From JBNKFV01 sp050290265 (GTDB taxonomy: Bacteria > Pseudomonadota > Gammaproteobacteria > Pseudomonadales > Cellvibrionaceae), in assembly GCA_050290265.1 (NCBI GenBank), contig JBNKHI010000008.1:26796-90795 (forward strand): 64,000 nucleotides of DNA. The letters run 5' to 3'. Made by a program: the position numbers and the translations under genes. Positions within the stretch are counted from its first letter, which is position 1, and each line of letters starts with the position of its first letter. Below the pieces are notes generated by a model. The model saw only the letters and a list, made by a program, of their open reading frames with translations. It was not told the origin of the DNA and ran no database searches. Positions 18,465 to 28,271 of this stretch are shown here, piece after piece.

Positions 18465-18665
18465 TTACAGGTTATCAATCTCCTTCTGCTGCCTATCTGC
18501 ACTTGCCTTAAGGACATCTTCAACCTCATGAGCCTTTTGCAGTGCATCCAACTGCTGCTGAGGAATCACACCAGAAGCGTTGTCGACTTGTCGCTCCTCA
18601 TCTTTTGCTGAACAACCAATGACAGCACTCGCTATTAAACCGATTATTAAGTAACTTATCTTCAT
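18465..18665 (-). CDS. Small putative lipoprotein
   Basis: 66 residues: a short signal peptide with lipobox VIGC (Cys at about residue 18) followed by a charged, probably helical region (QQQLDALQKAHEVEDVLK) likely to form a coiled coil. A good ribosome site (GGAGGTGAACA before the ATG) supports it as a real gene. Size and layout resemble small envelope lipoproteins, but no function can be given. Confidence 0.7.
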   Translation of the reverse strand: MKISYLIIGLIASAVIGCSAKDEERQVDNASGVIPQQQLDALQKAHEVEDVLKASADRQQKEIDNL

Positions 18666-18763
18666 TGTTCACCTCCTGCACATAAAATAATAACAACCAG
18701 AACACCTAAAGCTACCTCACCCTACCGCGGGGTTTGGCCATCAAAATAATCAAGGTTACCAAT

Positions 18764-19372
18764 ATGGCTTTAAAACACTGGCGCTACCTCTGGATAATAG
18801 TCTACGTCATCAGCCTAATCTGGTCCGCCTACAACCCCGCAGACTGGCTAACATGGGCCATGGAGGTCGCTCCTGCATTGCTGGCCGCCCTCTTGCTGGC
18901 CCTTACATTTACCACCTTTCGGCTAACCCCTTTATTGTATGCACTGGTGTTATTCCATTGCATAATTCTTATGATCGGTGGTCATTACACCTATGCGGAG
19001 GTGCCCTTTTTTGAACATTTATTCGGTGCCGAACGTAACAACTACGACAAGGTAGGGCACTTCGTGCAGGGGTTTGTCCCGGCAGTTCTAGTCAGAGAGG
19101 TCTTACTGCGCAAACATGTTATTAATGGCCGTCACTGGCTTAACTTTATTGTCATAAGTATTTGCTTGGCCGTAAGTGCATTATATGAGCTGCTAGAATG
19201 GTGGGCTGCGGTAGCAACTGGTGACAAGGCTGACGCATTTTTGGGCACCCAAGGCTACATTTGGGATACCCAATCTGATATGGCATTAGCGCTATTAGGC
19301 GCAATTATTTCTTTGATCGTGCTAACGAAAACTCACGACAAACAACTTAATTCCCTGCAAGGTAAAAACTAG
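18764..19372 (+). CDS. DUF2238 integral membrane protein (YjdF-like)
   Basis: 202 residues with about six hydrophobic segments. The family pattern is clear: HYTYAEVPF, NNYDKVGHFVQGFVPA and the conserved acidic/aromatic SALYELLEWWAA with DTQSDM later. The conserved His, Asp and Glu at membrane borders suggest an enzyme or metal site, but the function is not established. Start taken at the ATG at 18764 (AAGG upstream) rather than a TTG ten codons earlier. Its stop overlaps that of the next, convergent gene. Confidence 0.75.
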   Translation: MALKHWRYLWIIVYVISLIWSAYNPADWLTWAMEVAPALLAALLLALTFTTFRLTPLLYALVLFHCIILMIGGHYTYAEVPFFEHLFGAERNNYDKVGHFVQGFVPAVLVREVLLRKHVINGRHWLNFIVISICLAVSALYELLEWWAAVATGDKADAFLGTQGYIWDTQSDMALALLGAIISLIVLTKTHDKQLNSLQGKN

Positions 19373-21339
19373 TGACTAGCGACAGGGCTTTCTACTGCCG
19401 GTAGTTTGTAGCTTTTATTTTTATACGCCAGCAAGGGCCACTGTCCATGAGCTAAAGCCTTTTTTACGAGTGCCGGGTTAGGATTAACATTCTCAACAAG
19501 CTTTTTATCTCTGTAAAAAAAGTGTTGAGGCGGCGCGTTCTTTTGCAAAACCACAACCTCGTCGCGCTCCATATAGGCTTGATTTCCACCATATTGCATA
19601 ATCGCTCGGGGGGGAATCTCATCTAAATCTGGACGCGTAAAGTCTATTCCCAGCGCAGGTAATTGTGCAGCAACTCCCATCATGGACAATAACGTAGGGG
19701 GCATATCCATTTGACTGGCTACTCGGCTAATCACTTTTGGCTGCTGACCGGAATTTAGAATTAATGCCGGAATACGAAAGCGCTCAATAGGTACGAGCTC
19801 TGAGCCAAATACACGATCACTATGGTCAGCGATAATGAGAAAAATCGTATCCCGCCAATAGACTGATTTTTTAGCCTTTTCTATAAACGCACCCAAAGCG
19901 TAGTCTGCATATTTAACCGCATTGGCCACCGTTGCTTTGGGCTGCTCATATAGTTCGATTTTATTGTCAGGGAAATCAAAGGGTGAATGATTAGACGAAC
20001 TGAATACCAAGCTAAAAAATGGTTTACCTTGATTATATTGCTGGATAAAAACGTCGTTGGCCTTGTTAAATAGATCACCATCCGATGCGCCCCATGACCC
20101 ATAAAACTCGGGGCTCACAAAATCATTTTCATCAATAATGGTTTGAAAACCATTATTAGAAAAAAAGCGTTTCATGTTATCGAAATGCGCTTCCCCACCA
20201 TAAATAAATGAAGTCGCGTAATCCTGTCTACCCAGTAGCTCGGCGATGGTGAAAAAGTTATGCTGACTACCACCCAGTTTGACCACGCTGCGCATTGGCG
20301 TGGGTAGAAAGCCGGTTATTACTGCTTCAATGCCACGCACGGAACGCGTTCCTGTTGCATATAAGTTGTCAAACCAAATGCCCTGTTTTGAAAGAGCATC
20401 AAGATGAGGCGTAATCGCCAAACCTCCGAGAGATCCAACGTAATCTGCGCCAAGACTCTCCTCCAAAACGATGACTAGATTTTTGGGCCTGCCTTTATTA
20501 GGAACGACCCAATCATTGCGATGCAAAGTAGGAATAGATTCATCGGTGAACACCGCTCCAGGTAAACCCAGGGCGTTTTGCACTTCGCTGACAGCGTCGG
20601 CATAAGGCATCTCACCATAAGGGGAGTTATTGCCTTTCTCGTACTTCATTTTTTCATAAACGGCATAGAGCACCGTATAAGCCGAACTCAACGGCAGCGA
20701 GTTCACCAACGGATCAGACGAAAAGGCAACAATACTAGGGTTCACTGCACGGTGATCCAGCGTTGAGCGCGCCGCTAAAAAACAGGTGAAACAAGCAAGA
20801 AGCGCAACGACCGGAGCACTAAACCAATAACTTTGCTTAATGTTTGACTGTGCGACACACAACCACTTATTCATCGCCCAGACTGCCGCTAACGTTAACA
20901 GTATTGCCGCAACCAGTTGCGCTGGCACTGCCTTTATCAGCATACCAAAGACTTCTTTGGGGCTATTCAAGTATTCAACAAACAAAATATTAGGGCGAAA
21001 ATCGAATTGTAAAACAAAATTTGGGGTCGCCAGCTCCAAGAAAACGATAAATCCCGACAGGAAAATCAGGTACAGCCTTGTTACCAATAAAGCCAGCCTC
21101 AACGTAATCCCCGACAAAGCCATTAACGGCAACAACGTAGCAGGTAACAATAGCAACATGCCTATGATTACCAGGTCAAACCGCAAGCCTTGCAGAAAAA
21201 CAAAAGCAAAATCACCGGCTTCAGCCACACGATCAAATTGCCACAGCACAAAGGCAAGACGAAAAAAGCTTAATGTGATGAGCATGGGGAGTAAAAAATA
21301 TAGAACGGGCTTCAAGCAACTGAAATGCGACTTATTCAT
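19369..21339 (-). CDS. LtaS-type phosphoglycerol transferase/sulfatase-family membrane protein
   Basis: 656 residues. The first ~190 residues hold five transmembrane segments. A periplasmic sulfatase/alkaline-phosphatase domain follows, with VIVLEESLGADYVGS (metal-binding Glu), the nucleophile Thr in YATGTRSVRG (about residue 330) and a metal site in IADHSDRVFG. This is the layout of LTA synthases and of Gram-negative phosphoglycerol transferases (OpgB-like), which move glycerol phosphate from phosphatidylglycerol to glycans. Phosphoethanolamine transfer is less likely because the N-terminal part is LtaS-like. Divergent from a glycerophosphodiesterase gene. Confidence 0.82.
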   Translation of the reverse strand: MNKSHFSCLKPVLYFLLPMLITLSFFRLAFVLWQFDRVAEAGDFAFVFLQGLRFDLVIIGMLLLLPATLLPLMALSGITLRLALLVTRLYLIFLSGFIVFLELATPNFVLQFDFRPNILFVEYLNSPKEVFGMLIKAVPAQLVAAILLTLAAVWAMNKWLCVAQSNIKQSYWFSAPVVALLACFTCFLAARSTLDHRAVNPSIVAFSSDPLVNSLPLSSAYTVLYAVYEKMKYEKGNNSPYGEMPYADAVSEVQNALGLPGAVFTDESIPTLHRNDWVVPNKGRPKNLVIVLEESLGADYVGSLGGLAITPHLDALSKQGIWFDNLYATGTRSVRGIEAVITGFLPTPMRSVVKLGGSQHNFFTIAELLGRQDYATSFIYGGEAHFDNMKRFFSNNGFQTIIDENDFVSPEFYGSWGASDGDLFNKANDVFIQQYNQGKPFFSLVFSSSNHSPFDFPDNKIELYEQPKATVANAVKYADYALGAFIEKAKKSVYWRDTIFLIIADHSDRVFGSELVPIERFRIPALILNSGQQPKVISRVASQMDMPPTLLSMMGVAAQLPALGIDFTRPDLDEIPPRAIMQYGGNQAYMERDEVVVLQKNAPPQHFFYRDKKLVENVNPNPALVKKALAHGQWPLLAYKNKSYKLPAVESPVASH

Positions 21340-21693
21340 TGTGACCTACGCTAGGATATAGGGTAATTATTATTAATATTGGAAAGTCCATGCTGGATAA
21401 GAGCAACATCACTGTCACTCTGTAAGCTTCCAGAAACCCCGTATTCCCATGCAATATTGGACGACAGTCACGCTACGCAGCTCTAGTTATAGCCAATAGT
21501 GATCGATATCATTAGCTGATGCAAAAACTAATACACTCAATTGTTACATTACTCTGCGAAGTAGCCTGATTACTCGCTGGTTTTATAAACTCAGGCTATG
21601 CTGTAATCGTCACTAAACTGTCATTATTCAGGCGCAGACTGGTGTGGCGGCTTATTGCCTCAAGTGTAAACAAAACCTGCGGATACTTTTACT
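21340..21693. promoter_or_regulatory. Divergent intergenic region with an 8-bp dyad and a Pho-box-like repeat
   Basis: 354 bases without a gene, between the divergent LtaS-type and glycerophosphodiesterase genes. It contains a perfect dyad TAGCCTGA (21562-21569)/TCAGGCTA (21591-21598) and, at 21607-21624, TCGTCAC-TAAA-CTGTCAT, close to the PhoB consensus of two CTGTCAT-type heptamers spaced by four bases. A poor -10 (CAGACT, 21635-21640) lies 10 bases after the second heptamer, the spacing seen at PhoB-activated promoters. Confidence 0.5.
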
Positions 21694-22428
21694 ATGACAC
21701 AGGAAGACCTTGTTATACCTCTCACATGCTTTGCCCATCGTGGCGGCAGTGCTTTGGGGGCAGAAAACTCACTGGAGGCCATCAGCCAAAGCTTGGACTT
21801 GGGTGTAGACGGTATTGAAATTGATGTTTGGCGAATCAAAGATGAACTCTTGGTAATTCATGATCGTCGGTTAGGACGACTACTCCCTGGCAAAGGGCGC
21901 TTACTGGATTACACCCCCAACCAACTACGGGAGCTATCTCATGAGGCTGGCATTCATATTCCCAGCCTTCGAGAAGTCCTTGAGTTAGTCGGCAATAAAG
22001 CCTTGCTAAATATTGAGTTAAAAGGCCCAAGCTCCAGTGCTGGCGTTGCCGACGAGTTAAAGGCTTATAGCAGCGACCACGGCAGTAGCCTTGATCACTA
22101 CATTATTTCCAGCTTCGATCACCATCAGCTGCATACGTTCAAAAGCCTGCTGCCAGCGGTAAAAATCGGCGTGCTTATTAGCGGGATTCCTCTCGACTAT
22201 GCAAAATGCTGCGATGCGCTTGGAGCCTATTCTTTTCATCCCGACATTAACTTTTTAAGCCAGGCTTTAATTGATGACGCTAAGCAAAGGGGCTTGAAAA
22301 CCTGGGTTTATACCGTCAACAAAAAAGACGACATGCGCCATCTATCGGCAATGGGCGTGGACGGCGTATTTACTGACGAGCCACAAAAGCTGTTAAAAAT
22401 GAATCAGCTATGGCGTAAGGGAGCCTGA
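21694..22428 (+). CDS. Glycerophosphodiester phosphodiesterase (GDPD/UgpQ-like)
   Basis: 244 residues, cytosolic (no signal peptide), the length of UgpQ. The active-site motifs are complete: FAHRGGSALGAENSLEA (catalytic His, then Glu-Asn), EIDVWRIKD and VIHDRRL (second catalytic His), NIELKGP in the middle and WTVN-like WVYTVNKK near the end. It hydrolyses glycerophosphodiesters to glycerol-3-phosphate and alcohol, recycling phospholipid head groups. The Pho-box-like promoter upstream suggests induction under phosphate limitation. Confidence 0.9.
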   Translation: MTQEDLVIPLTCFAHRGGSALGAENSLEAISQSLDLGVDGIEIDVWRIKDELLVIHDRRLGRLLPGKGRLLDYTPNQLRELSHEAGIHIPSLREVLELVGNKALLNIELKGPSSSAGVADELKAYSSDHGSSLDHYIISSFDHHQLHTFKSLLPAVKIGVLISGIPLDYAKCCDALGAYSFHPDINFLSQALIDDAKQRGLKTWVYTVNKKDDMRHLSAMGVDGVFTDEPQKLLKMNQLWRKGA

Positions 22429-22435
22429 TATACAA

Positions 22436-24559
22436 TTACCCTGAGGCAATAGACAGAGGGTAATCACTGCTGTCGCAGTCCTCACCACTTAGATGCTCAG
22501 TTAGCTGCGCCATCAGGCCATCCAAAGTCCGATGTTCTTGCCAACACTGGTCACCCGCACAGACCAGTGCAGTGTTTGTGTCAGCGACCAACACGTCAGG
22601 AGGGCAAAACTCGGCCTCTAATGGCACCCAATAGCAATAAATACTCTCCATGTAGTGTTCATTAATCGCATCCTGCCACGCGCGCATAGACTCATCACCG
22701 TACAGCAACACTTGCAATGGCGGCATCAACATAGCATCCAGTGCAGCAAGCAAACTGCTATGGCTCTCTGGCTGCCGCTCCAGTTCATGCCAACCGGCAT
22801 TTAATATTCGCTGCCCGATGGCACCGTAACGCGGTTCCGCAGCTAGCTGCCCTAAACGTAGAAATACTTCTGCCACCAACCCATTAGCCGAAGGCAGAAC
22901 ACCATCCGCCCACGGTTTGGGTCGATAAATCAACGTCTCACGGTCGTGTGCGGTAAAGAAAAAACCACCGTTTTCTGTATCTTCAAAGTTAGACGACAAC
23001 GATTCTGCCAGTCCTATCAAAAAGCGATAATCCTGGTCTCGCCAACTGACCTGCAACAAGTCGAGTAACGCATCCATCAAGTATACATAGTCGTCCAGGT
23101 AGCCGCTGAGTTTAGGCGAACCATCTTGCCAAATGGCAAACAACCGCTGGTTTATCCAAAGGTGTTCATAGATAAAATCCACAGCCTGCTGCGCGGCTAA
23201 CAAACACTCTTTGCGACTTACCGGCAAATCAATACCATCCGGAAAATAACGTGCGGCGGCAACCAAGCCACGGATCATCAAGCCATTCCAACCCGTTTTT
23301 ATTTTTTCATCACGCTCAGGCAACGGCTGCTGCCGACGCAACTGACGCAAACGAGTACAGGCTTGAAAATAAAGGCGCTGGCACTCCGCTAGGGGTATAT
23401 CAATAAATTCCGCAACCTCTTGCAAGCTTCGCTTTCGGTGCAGGTGCCAATGCCCGGCATAATTTGGTGAGTCTTCCCAACCACATGCCGCACTCATCAA
23501 TCCGTACTCTTCGACACTTAAACTATGATGCAGCTGCTCTTCGGAAAAGACATAGTAGGCACCTTCTAGCTCATGGTAATCAGCATCCATGGCACTACAA
23601 AAAACACCATCCTGGTTGCGCATTTCAGTCAAGGCCCAATCAGCAATCTGCGCCGCAGTATGCAAGTACAAAAGATCATCGAAATGGTTCCAGCCCTTGG
23701 CGTAAATTTGCAATAACTGACCATTATCGCAGAGCATTTTTTCAAAATGCGGGATTTCCCATTCTGGGTCGGTGGAGTAACGAAAAAAGCCCCCACTGAC
23801 GTGATCTGCAATGCCACCTCGCGCCATACCAGACAACGTTATCGCTAGCTGCTCTTCTGCAGCTGCAGAAGCACTATCTTCACTATTAGCCAAGGTGTAA
23901 AGCAGCTCCAAGCGTGGAACCATAGGGAATTTTAGCGCGGTCCCAAACCCGCCGTGCACATCATCCGCTTCACGCAATAGCACTTTAAGCGCACGCGACA
24001 TCGGAGATAGGTTTAACGTCGACTTACCCTCTGCTACAACAGGCTGCGAAAGGCGCTCATAGCCTTTTTTAACCTTGTCGCGAAGCACTGTGAAATTGGT
24101 GGAGAAACCGTTATAAAAATCGTGCACGCGTTGCAGCAAATCGAAAAAACCTAGCTGCTCATCAGTGCTGTGTTTGCGGAAATAGGAGCCGGCGATAAAG
24201 GGTAGTCGGGTGCGGGGGCAGAGAAAAACAGTGAGCGGCCAACCACCCGCTTGCCCTGTCAATAGTTGGTGGGCAGTTTGATAAATTTCATCTAGATCAG
24301 GACGCTCTTCTCTATCGACTTTGATATTAACGAAATAATCATTCATACGGCGGGCCACTTCAACGTCGCTGAAGCTTTCCTTGGCCATCACGTGACACCA
24401 ATGACAAGTTGAATAACCAATAGATAACAGAATAGGTTTATTCTGCTCACGGGCCAAAGCCAAAGCAGGCTCGCCCCAAGGTAGCCAATATACAGGCTGG
24501 TCTTTGTGCTGTTGCAGATACCGGCTCGTTTCCGAGTACAGCGCGTTTGCCACCAGCAT
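22436..24559 (-). CDS. DUF255/YyaL-family thioredoxin-domain protein
   Basis: 707 residues. The N-terminal thioredoxin-like domain (1-165) carries YSTCHWCHVMAKESF with a CxxC and VDREERPDLDEIY. The rest is an (alpha/alpha)6-barrel region resembling glycoside-epimerase folds, with HVSGGFFRYSTDPEW, HFEKMLCDN and WADGVLPSANG. This is the full YyaL/SPATA20 layout. Its biochemical role is not established; a redox or sugar-epimerase-like activity has been suggested from the domains. Convergent with the GDPD gene, 7 bases apart. Confidence 0.9.
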   Translation of the reverse strand: MLVANALYSETSRYLQQHKDQPVYWLPWGEPALALAREQNKPILLSIGYSTCHWCHVMAKESFSDVEVARRMNDYFVNIKVDREERPDLDEIYQTAHQLLTGQAGGWPLTVFLCPRTRLPFIAGSYFRKHSTDEQLGFFDLLQRVHDFYNGFSTNFTVLRDKVKKGYERLSQPVVAEGKSTLNLSPMSRALKVLLREADDVHGGFGTALKFPMVPRLELLYTLANSEDSASAAAEEQLAITLSGMARGGIADHVSGGFFRYSTDPEWEIPHFEKMLCDNGQLLQIYAKGWNHFDDLLYLHTAAQIADWALTEMRNQDGVFCSAMDADYHELEGAYYVFSEEQLHHSLSVEEYGLMSAACGWEDSPNYAGHWHLHRKRSLQEVAEFIDIPLAECQRLYFQACTRLRQLRRQQPLPERDEKIKTGWNGLMIRGLVAAARYFPDGIDLPVSRKECLLAAQQAVDFIYEHLWINQRLFAIWQDGSPKLSGYLDDYVYLMDALLDLLQVSWRDQDYRFLIGLAESLSSNFEDTENGGFFFTAHDRETLIYRPKPWADGVLPSANGLVAEVFLRLGQLAAEPRYGAIGQRILNAGWHELERQPESHSSLLAALDAMLMPPLQVLLYGDESMRAWQDAINEHYMESIYCYWVPLEAEFCPPDVLVADTNTALVCAGDQCWQEHRTLDGLMAQLTEHLSGEDCDSSDYPLSIASG

Positions 24560-24760
24560 TCCTCATTGTTCTCAACGTAGCTTTACTACGAAGCCACCCG
24601 ATTTGCCTCAGGGTACAAATCTGACGATACCAGCGTCAGCTATCCCACCTCGGCATCTAAATTAGCCTGCCTTAAAATGACTATAGACCAAGGTGTCATA
24701 AAAACGACATTTTGTGCGACAAATGGCAGTCATGTATGACCAGAACCCACAAATCACGAC

Positions 24761-25858
24761 TTATTTAGGCATCATATTGCAACTTTTTAAAACCGCCTGC
24801 CAAGCGAGGGTGTGCGCCCTTATTTGCGCCTCGAATAACCGCCAGACGCTGTCGCTGGATGCATCCCAGCTTTTCTCCCAAAACTGCACAAATACTAATG
24901 GCTCAACAGCAGTAAAATTATCCCTTAATGCCTCCAGTTCATGCTGCAACGCTCTGCTCTGCTGATGCACAGTTGCCAGATAAGGCTGAACGCCAGCAAC
25001 ATAGTATTTGAAGAAGACATTTTGCAGAATCTTTGCTTGCGGCGTCGCGACCCCACGTGGGCAGAGGGTATTTGCCTCAGCGGACGTTTTCAGTGCAGTA
25101 GTCACCGGGGCCAACTCACGGATTAATAATGCCTGCGAAGACAATAAGAGCCCAGCATAGGATTCGCTGCCGATAACTTGTAACTGCCTTTCCAACTGGG
25201 CCCAGTCAGCACCGGTTTCCAACCGGAGCTGATTTGCCAAATCAGCTATCTTTGCCAGCAACTCGGAAGGCATAACTGCAGTCAACGCCAGCGGCGCACT
25301 GGCCCCACCAAAAAGGCTCTGGAACTCTGGTCCAGCGAAGGTTGCGTTCCAACTCAGAGACGGCAAAAACTTACGTTTACTAATCAGGGCGTTCCGCAAT
25401 GCGGTTTGTAAGTCTTCACTCTCTCCAAGGGATTCAAGATAACTAAGGCAAGCCTGCGCCATACGCATAAACTGCTGCTGATATTTCAACTGCTGACTGG
25501 CCGGCATCAAGCGGCCCAGATTGCTATTACGCTCACCTAAAAGGCGCTGCAATTCGCATTGAGACAGCCGCAAGAATTGTAATAAATTAATTTTTTGTGG
25601 GGGGATAGCCAGCGTCAACTCACGCTGGCGAGGAAAGCGTGGCAGAAAAATATGCTCGGCTTCCACGATAGGCACCTTCAATACATTACCCATCCGCCAA
25701 CGGTAATCTTCAAGAACATCTTGCGGACTTTGCTGTCCACACGCTGACAGGAGAATACTTAGCACTACAGCCAAGAGCAACGGAGCGCTCGTCCAGCTGC
25801 GCGGTGCTACATTAGCCCTGACTAACCTAACGCGGCAAAGGGATATCCGGCGCCACAA
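24761..25858 (-). CDS. DUF3080 lipoprotein
   Basis: About 365 residues. A hydrophobic signal segment ends in the lipobox LLSAC, after which the mature protein (CGQQSPQDVLEDYRWRMGNVL) matches the DUF3080 family: helical and soluble, seemingly with no catalytic motif. The start is uncertain. The TTG at 25858 gives a basic N terminus before the signal core and overlaps the previous gene by 32 bases; further upstream the frame is open but reads as Arg-rich shadow. It is the last gene of the glycosyltransferase operon, so a periplasmic envelope role is likely. Confidence 0.75.
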   Translation of the reverse strand: MWRRISLCRVRLVRANVAPRSWTSAPLLLAVVLSILLSACGQQSPQDVLEDYRWRMGNVLKVPIVEAEHIFLPRFPRQRELTLAIPPQKINLLQFLRLSQCELQRLLGERNSNLGRLMPASQQLKYQQQFMRMAQACLSYLESLGESEDLQTALRNALISKRKFLPSLSWNATFAGPEFQSLFGGASAPLALTAVMPSELLAKIADLANQLRLETGADWAQLERQLQVIGSESYAGLLLSSQALLIRELAPVTTALKTSAEANTLCPRGVATPQAKILQNVFFKYYVAGVQPYLATVHQQSRALQHELEALRDNFTAVEPLVFVQFWEKSWDASSDSVWRLFEAQIRAHTLAWQAVLKSCNMMPK

Positions 25859-27569
25859 ATGGCGACAAAACGGTCTCACTACGCTCGCACGCAGGACGCA
25901 TCGTAGATACTCCAAACAACAACCAATCGGCGCGATGAGCAGCTCCCAAATCAACAGCTTGTGTTTCAGCAAAGCAATGCTCCAACGCGCCGCGCGGCGC
26001 AATTAAAAATGCGCGGGGATGCTTTTGCAGCCAGACCCACGCAGACTGCTCTTGTATGGGTGCCGCCGTATGAAAACCAAAATGCACATTGTGATACGGC
26101 GAAAACAACAAAAACTGCTCGCGAAAGTCGACTAACCCGACTGTCGCATCCTTGGGTAAATACGTTTCAGCGGTTTGATAAACCCGTTCCGGTGTGCGCG
26201 CCGGACCCAGCACACTGTATCCCCAAGTACTGTAAAGTAACCACAAAGCAGACACGAACATCGTCCAACCGCCTACGATGCTGCCCGTTCGCTTTGCATA
26301 ATACGCCCCAACCAATCCACCGAAGCCAATAGCGCAGAAAAGCCACCAGGGCGATATTTCGTAGATGGCCTCCAGCTTGAGGGTTGCTTTTATTCCAATC
26401 AGCCCCAGTACACCAAATACAATGAAGCCAGCTGCAATCAGCGATAGCAATACAAACAGTGCCCGACTAAAACTAACCCGCGCGAGCAAGCGCTCTAAAT
26501 AAGGCGCCGCTACCAAAGCCAACATCGGCAAGGCCGGCAAGATATAAACACCCCGTTTTCCTGGGCTAATACTAAAAAATACGATCACTAAAACACACCA
26601 GATCAATGGAATCACGATATGCCGGTTGCCGTCTTTCAGCGCGCGCCACCAGAAAGGCACCAGACCCGGCAGCAACACACTCAGAGGCAACCACAGAAAG
26701 GGAATAACAGAGACGATATAAAACCAGAACGGCTTTACATGCCCCAAAGAGTGGACATAGCGGGTCGCAGTTTGTTTAAACAGCAAGTTATCCCGATAAG
26801 CCTGAAATGCGGGATCAGATTGCGCATCCACGGTCAATAGAATTGGTCCAACCCATGCCAACACCACCAGCAGCATCCACAAGGGTGCCAAGCCCCATTG
26901 CCAACCCGCTCGTATTTCACTGCTCTGCGGCGCATACATCCGCAATACCACGTAGGGAATCAGCATTAAAATCGGCAGAAAACCCACACCTTTAGTAATA
27001 ATGCCTAAGCCCATAAAAAAACCGGCAAATCCATACCAAAACCAGGACGGCCCCGATAGCAAATGCCGCAATAGACCATAACACGCCAGCGTAATCCAAC
27101 AGCAGACCATGGCATCGATCTGGGCCGTTTTCGCCTGAATAACAAACTGCAAAGTGACTAGCAGGCTGCCAGCTGCCCACAACCCAATAGTGTGCGACCA
27201 AAAACGTCGTCCTAAATCGTAGACCGCCAACATGGTCACCATCGAACACAACGCTGAAGGCAACAGAAATGCGATCTTTATCGACCCCGTTAAGCCATAC
27301 AGCGCCGCAATGCTCCACATAAAAACGGGGGGTTTATCCGGGTATAGCTCGCCGCCACGCATGGGAAACAACCACTGACCACTGTGCCACATTTCCTCTG
27401 CTATTAACGCAAAACGCGGCTCGTCAGCCGGCCAGGGGCTCCTCGCACCCAGCCCTATGAAAATTAACAACGCAGCAAATACGCAGAGCAATAAAAGCTC
27501 AAAATTCTGTCTGGATAGACCAAACACATCGCTGGCTGCAGAAGCTCCGCCTGGACGAATTGTTATCAT
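25827..27569 (-). CDS. ArnT-like lipid-linked sugar glycosyltransferase (PMT family)
   Basis: 580 residues, about 12 transmembrane segments. The first periplasmic loop has the catalytic-type SPWPADEPRFA (about residues 48-58) and GGELYPDKPPVFMW, both diagnostic of the ArnT/PMT family. These enzymes transfer a sugar from a polyprenyl phosphate to an envelope acceptor, such as aminoarabinose to lipid A. The DPM1-type glycosyltransferase two genes upstream could make the polyprenyl-phosphate-sugar donor. No Arn-pathway genes for aminoarabinose are in the window, so the sugar is open. Confidence 0.85.
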   Translation of the reverse strand: MITIRPGGASAASDVFGLSRQNFELLLLCVFAALLIFIGLGARSPWPADEPRFALIAEEMWHSGQWLFPMRGGELYPDKPPVFMWSIAALYGLTGSIKIAFLLPSALCSMVTMLAVYDLGRRFWSHTIGLWAAGSLLVTLQFVIQAKTAQIDAMVCCWITLACYGLLRHLLSGPSWFWYGFAGFFMGLGIITKGVGFLPILMLIPYVVLRMYAPQSSEIRAGWQWGLAPLWMLLVVLAWVGPILLTVDAQSDPAFQAYRDNLLFKQTATRYVHSLGHVKPFWFYIVSVIPFLWLPLSVLLPGLVPFWWRALKDGNRHIVIPLIWCVLVIVFFSISPGKRGVYILPALPMLALVAAPYLERLLARVSFSRALFVLLSLIAAGFIVFGVLGLIGIKATLKLEAIYEISPWWLFCAIGFGGLVGAYYAKRTGSIVGGWTMFVSALWLLYSTWGYSVLGPARTPERVYQTAETYLPKDATVGLVDFREQFLLFSPYHNVHFGFHTAAPIQEQSAWVWLQKHPRAFLIAPRGALEHCFAETQAVDLGAAHRADWLLFGVSTMRPACERSETVLSPFVAPDIPLPR

Positions 27570-27615
27570 GCAGAATTACTCAATAGAAAAAGGGATTGCC
27601 ATATCTACGCACGAA

Positions 27616-28269
27616 CTAATCGAGGACAGCGACCTGCCGATAGCGAGCGTACACTTTGTAACTAACCAGGGTGGATACTAATAACAAGGCCAGCGCCATG
27701 TAGAGATTCCACCACTCATGCAGAGAAACACCTGTTCCCAAAAGCACAAATACGCACGTTTGCGGCAAGTAACCAATAAAAGAACCAGTGAAGAAAGGAA
27801 CGCTGTGCGCACTACTGGCCCCTGCAGCTATATTGGTTAATAGATTATTACCCACAGGGAAAAGTCGTATGGCAATTGTTTTTAACAATATATCTTCCGC
27901 CAAAAATGCATCCAGCTTCGCACTTAAGCGAGCCAACCCTTGACGAACTATCGGTCGAAATACCCAACGCCCGAGATAAAAAGTCACAACACAAGCCACT
28001 AAAGCAGATAGGCTGACTACCACCACTCCCCCAGCAAGGCCAAAAAGATACCCACCAAAAAATGCACTGAGTTGTCTAGGTAGACCAACCATCATGGATA
28101 ACGCCGCGAACCCCAAAAAGTAAATACCGGCATAATCACCATGGCTACGTATGTGTGTATCCACCCAAACATGATCAATCTGAAAACTATGCAAAACCCG
28201 GTTTAGTAGCAGGCCTAAAGCCACCAGCATGAGCATCAAGACAAGCGACTTAAGCAACGACTTCGCCAT
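27616..28269 (-). CDS. VTT-domain (TVP38/TMEM64, DedA-superfamily) membrane protein
   Basis: 217 residues with about five hydrophobic segments. The VTT signature is seen in FLGFAALSMMVGLPRQLSAF, GGYLFGLAGG and the Arg-bearing AIRLFPVGNNLLTNIAAG with GSFIGYLPQ. Members act in lipid scrambling or carrier-lipid recycling. It lies 2 bases after the DPM1-type gene and 46 bases before the ArnT-like gene, suggesting a role in flipping or recycling the polyprenyl-phosphate carrier used there (inference). Confidence 0.85.
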   Translation of the reverse strand: MAKSLLKSLVLMLMLVALGLLLNRVLHSFQIDHVWVDTHIRSHGDYAGIYFLGFAALSMMVGLPRQLSAFFGGYLFGLAGGVVVVSLSALVACVVTFYLGRWVFRPIVRQGLARLSAKLDAFLAEDILLKTIAIRLFPVGNNLLTNIAAGASSAHSVPFFTGSFIGYLPQTCVFVLLGTGVSLHEWWNLYMALALLLVSTLVSYKVYARYRQVAVLD

Positions 28270-28271
28270 TG

